In this document: positions 62,208-64,000 of the stretch, piece after piece | Position numbering within the stretch: the first letter of the stretch is position 1 | How the letters are laid out: each line of letters opens with the position of its first letter | Source of the DNA: UBA1368 sp964574965 | GTDB lineage: Bacteria; Bacillota; Syntrophomonadia; Syntrophomonadales; Syntrophomonadaceae | DNA length: 64,000 nt | NCBI GenBank assembly: GCA_964574965.1 | Contig: CAZNPR010000001.1 | Span: 17,181-81,180, forward strand | Direction: 5' to 3' | The notes under the pieces: generated by a model | Told to the model about the DNA's origin: nothing | Databases searched by the model: none | Seen by the model: the letters and a program-made list of their open reading frames with translations, nothing else | Translations under genes and position numbers: made by a program

Positions 62208-63551
62208 TTAAAACGGGAACTTCATGGAGGGCATGCCCTTTTTCCCCTTTTTGCCTGTCATATCAGCCAGCTGCTTCATCATTTTTTTGGTTTCCTCGAA
62301 TTGTTTTAGCAGGCGATTTACTTCCTGTACTCTGCTACCGCTGCCCCTGGCAATTCTCTTTTTCCGGCTGCCGTTTAAGATAGCCGGGTCTCTTCTCTCA
62401 GCTATAGTCATAGATTTGATTATGGCTTCCACATGCAGCACTTCTTTTTCATCGATTTCACCCTTCATTCCTTTGAGCTGCTTACCCATACCGGGAATCA
62501 TACCTAGTAGATCCTCCAGCGGGCCCATCGACTTAACCTGCTGCATCTGCTCCAAAAAATCCTCCAGAGTAAATTCCTGACTGCGGATCTTTTGCTGCAT
62601 CTCTTTGGCTTTTTTTTCATCAAAATTGGCCTGCGCTTTTTCAACCAGGCTCAAAATGTCTCCCATCCCCAGTATTCTAGAAGCCATGCGATCCGGGAAA
62701 AACGTTTCCAGGGCATCGATTTTTTCACCGACCCCCACGAATTTTATCGGACATCCTGTAACAGCTTTGACTGATAGTGCTGCACCGCCGCGGGTATCTC
62801 CATCCAACTTTGTAAGAATGATACCGGTCAAGCCTAACTTTTCATTAAAACTTTCGGCAATATTGACCGCATCCTGTCCGGTCATCGCATCTACCACCAG
62901 CAAAATTTCTTCCGGGTTGACTGCCGTCTTGAGCTGGATCAATTCATCCATCAGTTCTTCGTTGATATGGAGTCTGCCGGCGGTATCAAGTATGATCACA
63001 TCGCGGTTATTGGTTTTGCTGTACTCCACAGCCCCTTTGGCAATGTTGACCGGATCTCCCTGACCCATGGAGAAAACCGGAACGCCTACTTGCTCTCCCA
63101 GCACCTGCAACTGTTTAATCGCTGCCGGGCGATAAATGTCACAGGCAGCCAAGAGCGGTCGGCGGCCGGATTTAATCAGATTTTTTGCCAGCTTGGCTAC
63201 AGTCGTAGTCTTACCGGCCCCCTGTAACCCGACTGCCATGATCACAGTTGGCGGTCGGGAAGAAATCTGCAGTTTGCTTTCTGAGCCACCCATTAATTGG
63301 GTCATCTCATCATGGACTATTTTTACGATCTGCTGGCCGGGAGTAAGGCTCTGCAGAACTTCTTTGCCGACAGCTCTTTCCCGGACTTTGTTGGTAAAAT
63401 CTTTTACCACCTTGAAGTTGACATCGGCTTCGAGCAGTGCCATTCGCACTTCCCGCATGGCAACTTTCACATCTTCTTCGCTGATCTTCCCTTTACCGCG
63501 CAATTTTTTCAAAATATCCTGTAACCGATCAGATAAACCTTCAAATGCCAT
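62208..63551 (-). CDS. ffh: Signal recognition particle protein Ffh
   Basis: 447 residues: the N domain (1-~90), a GTPase G domain with GLQGAGKTTT (~108), DTAGRLH and TKLDGD, and a methionine-rich M domain ending GKKGKKGMPSMKFPF that binds 4.5S RNA and signal sequences. It targets ribosomes to the membrane. Downstream of ylxM, as in most Firmicutes. Confidence 0.97.
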   Translation of the reverse strand: MAFEGLSDRLQDILKKLRGKGKISEEDVKVAMREVRMALLEADVNFKVVKDFTNKVRERAVGKEVLQSLTPGQQIVKIVHDEMTQLMGGSESKLQISSRPPTVIMAVGLQGAGKTTTVAKLAKNLIKSGRRPLLAACDIYRPAAIKQLQVLGEQVGVPVFSMGQGDPVNIAKGAVEYSKTNNRDVIILDTAGRLHINEELMDELIQLKTAVNPEEILLVVDAMTGQDAVNIAESFNEKLGLTGIILTKLDGDTRGGAALSVKAVTGCPIKFVGVGEKIDALETFFPDRMASRILGMGDILSLVEKAQANFDEKKAKEMQQKIRSQEFTLEDFLEQMQQVKSMGPLEDLLGMIPGMGKQLKGMKGEIDEKEVLHVEAIIKSMTIAERRDPAILNGSRKKRIARGSGSRVQEVNRLLKQFEETKKMMKQLADMTGKKGKKGMPSMKFPF

Positions 63552-63565
63552 TCGAATGCTCTCCT

Positions 63566-63910
63566 TTAATCTGACTCCAATGTTGTTCTGATTAAATTGA
63601 CCGCTTGCACAATGTCTCTACGGTCCAGTTCCTCTCCTTTGTTCAGCAGTATATATACTGACTGCAGTTCTTGCTGCGTACGAGAGAATTTCTCAACCAG
63701 ATGCAGACGTGCTTCATATTCTTCCAGTAACGTTACAGCTCGTTTTAATAAATCATATACTGCCTGGCGGGAGATATTTAAATGTTGAGCAATTTCAGAA
63801 AATGAAAAATCGTTTTCATAATGCAGGCTCATTGCTCTTTGCTGCTTTTCCGTCAGTAAGGGCCCGTAAAAATCAAATAGTAATATGATATGCTCTATTT
63901 TTTCCAACAT
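63566..63910 (-). CDS. ylxM: YlxM/p13-like DNA-binding protein
   Basis: 114 residues. The helix-turn-helix FSEIAQHLNISRQAVYDLLKRA resembles sigma-factor region 4 and defines YlxM. In streptococci a YlxM homologue modulates Ffh-FtsY. It precedes ffh by 14 bases. The 90 bases before it show no gene; ftsY probably lies beyond the window. Confidence 0.93.
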   Translation of the reverse strand: MLEKIEHIILLFDFYGPLLTEKQQRAMSLHYENDFSFSEIAQHLNISRQAVYDLLKRAVTLLEEYEARLHLVEKFSRTQQELQSVYILLNKGEELDRRDIVQAVNLIRTTLESD

Positions 63911-64000
63911 AGCATTATGCTCTCCGTCAAGGAAATTTACTTTACATTAAAGCATCTTACTATTCTGTCTAAAGAATGTCAAATTCTATTTGTATTTTTG

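Overview
The window is a low-to-moderate GC chromosomal segment from an anaerobic, spore-forming Clostridia-type Firmicute, probably a Peptococcaceae-like lineage with acetogen-type one-carbon metabolism. The evidence is sporulation genes (spmA, spmB, ytfJ, a bofC-like gene), Gram-positive gene order (ylxM-ffh-rpsP-khpA-rimM-trmD-rplS-rbgA; ruvCAB-queA-tgt-yajC-secDF; scpAB-ytfIJ-spmAB-rluB), an S-box riboswitch, strong Shine-Dalgarno sequences with many TTG and GTG starts, and the methyl-branch enzymes formate-THF ligase, FchA and FolD. Most genes are on the minus strand. I saw no tRNA, rRNA, CRISPR array, insertion sequence or prophage. A run of exactly 100 N (52892-52991) marks an assembly gap inside rnhB.

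Layout. 1-1350: aromatic biosynthesis (tyrA, partial, and aroF). 1636-9632: a small membrane protein, a Kef-type antiporter, a complete branched-chain amino acid ABC transporter (livJHMGF) and a YjbQ protein. 9639-12374: aroH, a HutP-like protein, two unknown proteins and rluB. 12520-16761: ADP-ribosylglycohydrolase and folE on the plus strand, fhs and fchA on the minus strand. 16915-25784: spmB/A, ytfJ/I, DUF1992, scpB/A, an M50 protease, a large DHH-CBS-tRNA nucleotidyltransferase fusion and lysA. 25785-26126: a gene-free, hairpin-rich stretch. 26127-35088: secF, secD, HD protein, yajC, tgt, queA, DUF2905, queH, ruvBAC, bofC-like. 35393-36103: an isolated acidic protein with an Hsp20-like C-terminus. 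36151-42919: yebC, nadE, then an S-box-controlled operon of a truncated MetH and three proteins of the archaeal-type homocysteine pathway. 42949-50573: tatA, a holin-like protein, comM-glpK-ldh, two hydrolases and a thioesterase. 50700-58185: folD, nfo, yraN, rnhB (gapped), an Old-Yellow-Enzyme-type reductase, CapA, and a YedE/TusA sulfur or selenium pair. 58368-63910: the ribosome/SRP operon.

How the genes work together. fhs, fchA and folD make methylene-THF from formate. The FolD here appears to have lost the catalytic lysine of its cyclohydrolase function (Ile45), which fits division of labour with FchA. Methyl-THF would feed the S-box-regulated methionine synthase, and its downstream genes (DUF39, NIL-domain ferredoxin, UPF0280) predict direct sulfide incorporation into homocysteine. 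The most interesting points are this S-box operon, the FolD active-site change, the structured region after secF, the divergent HutP-like protein and the Hsp20-like orphan.
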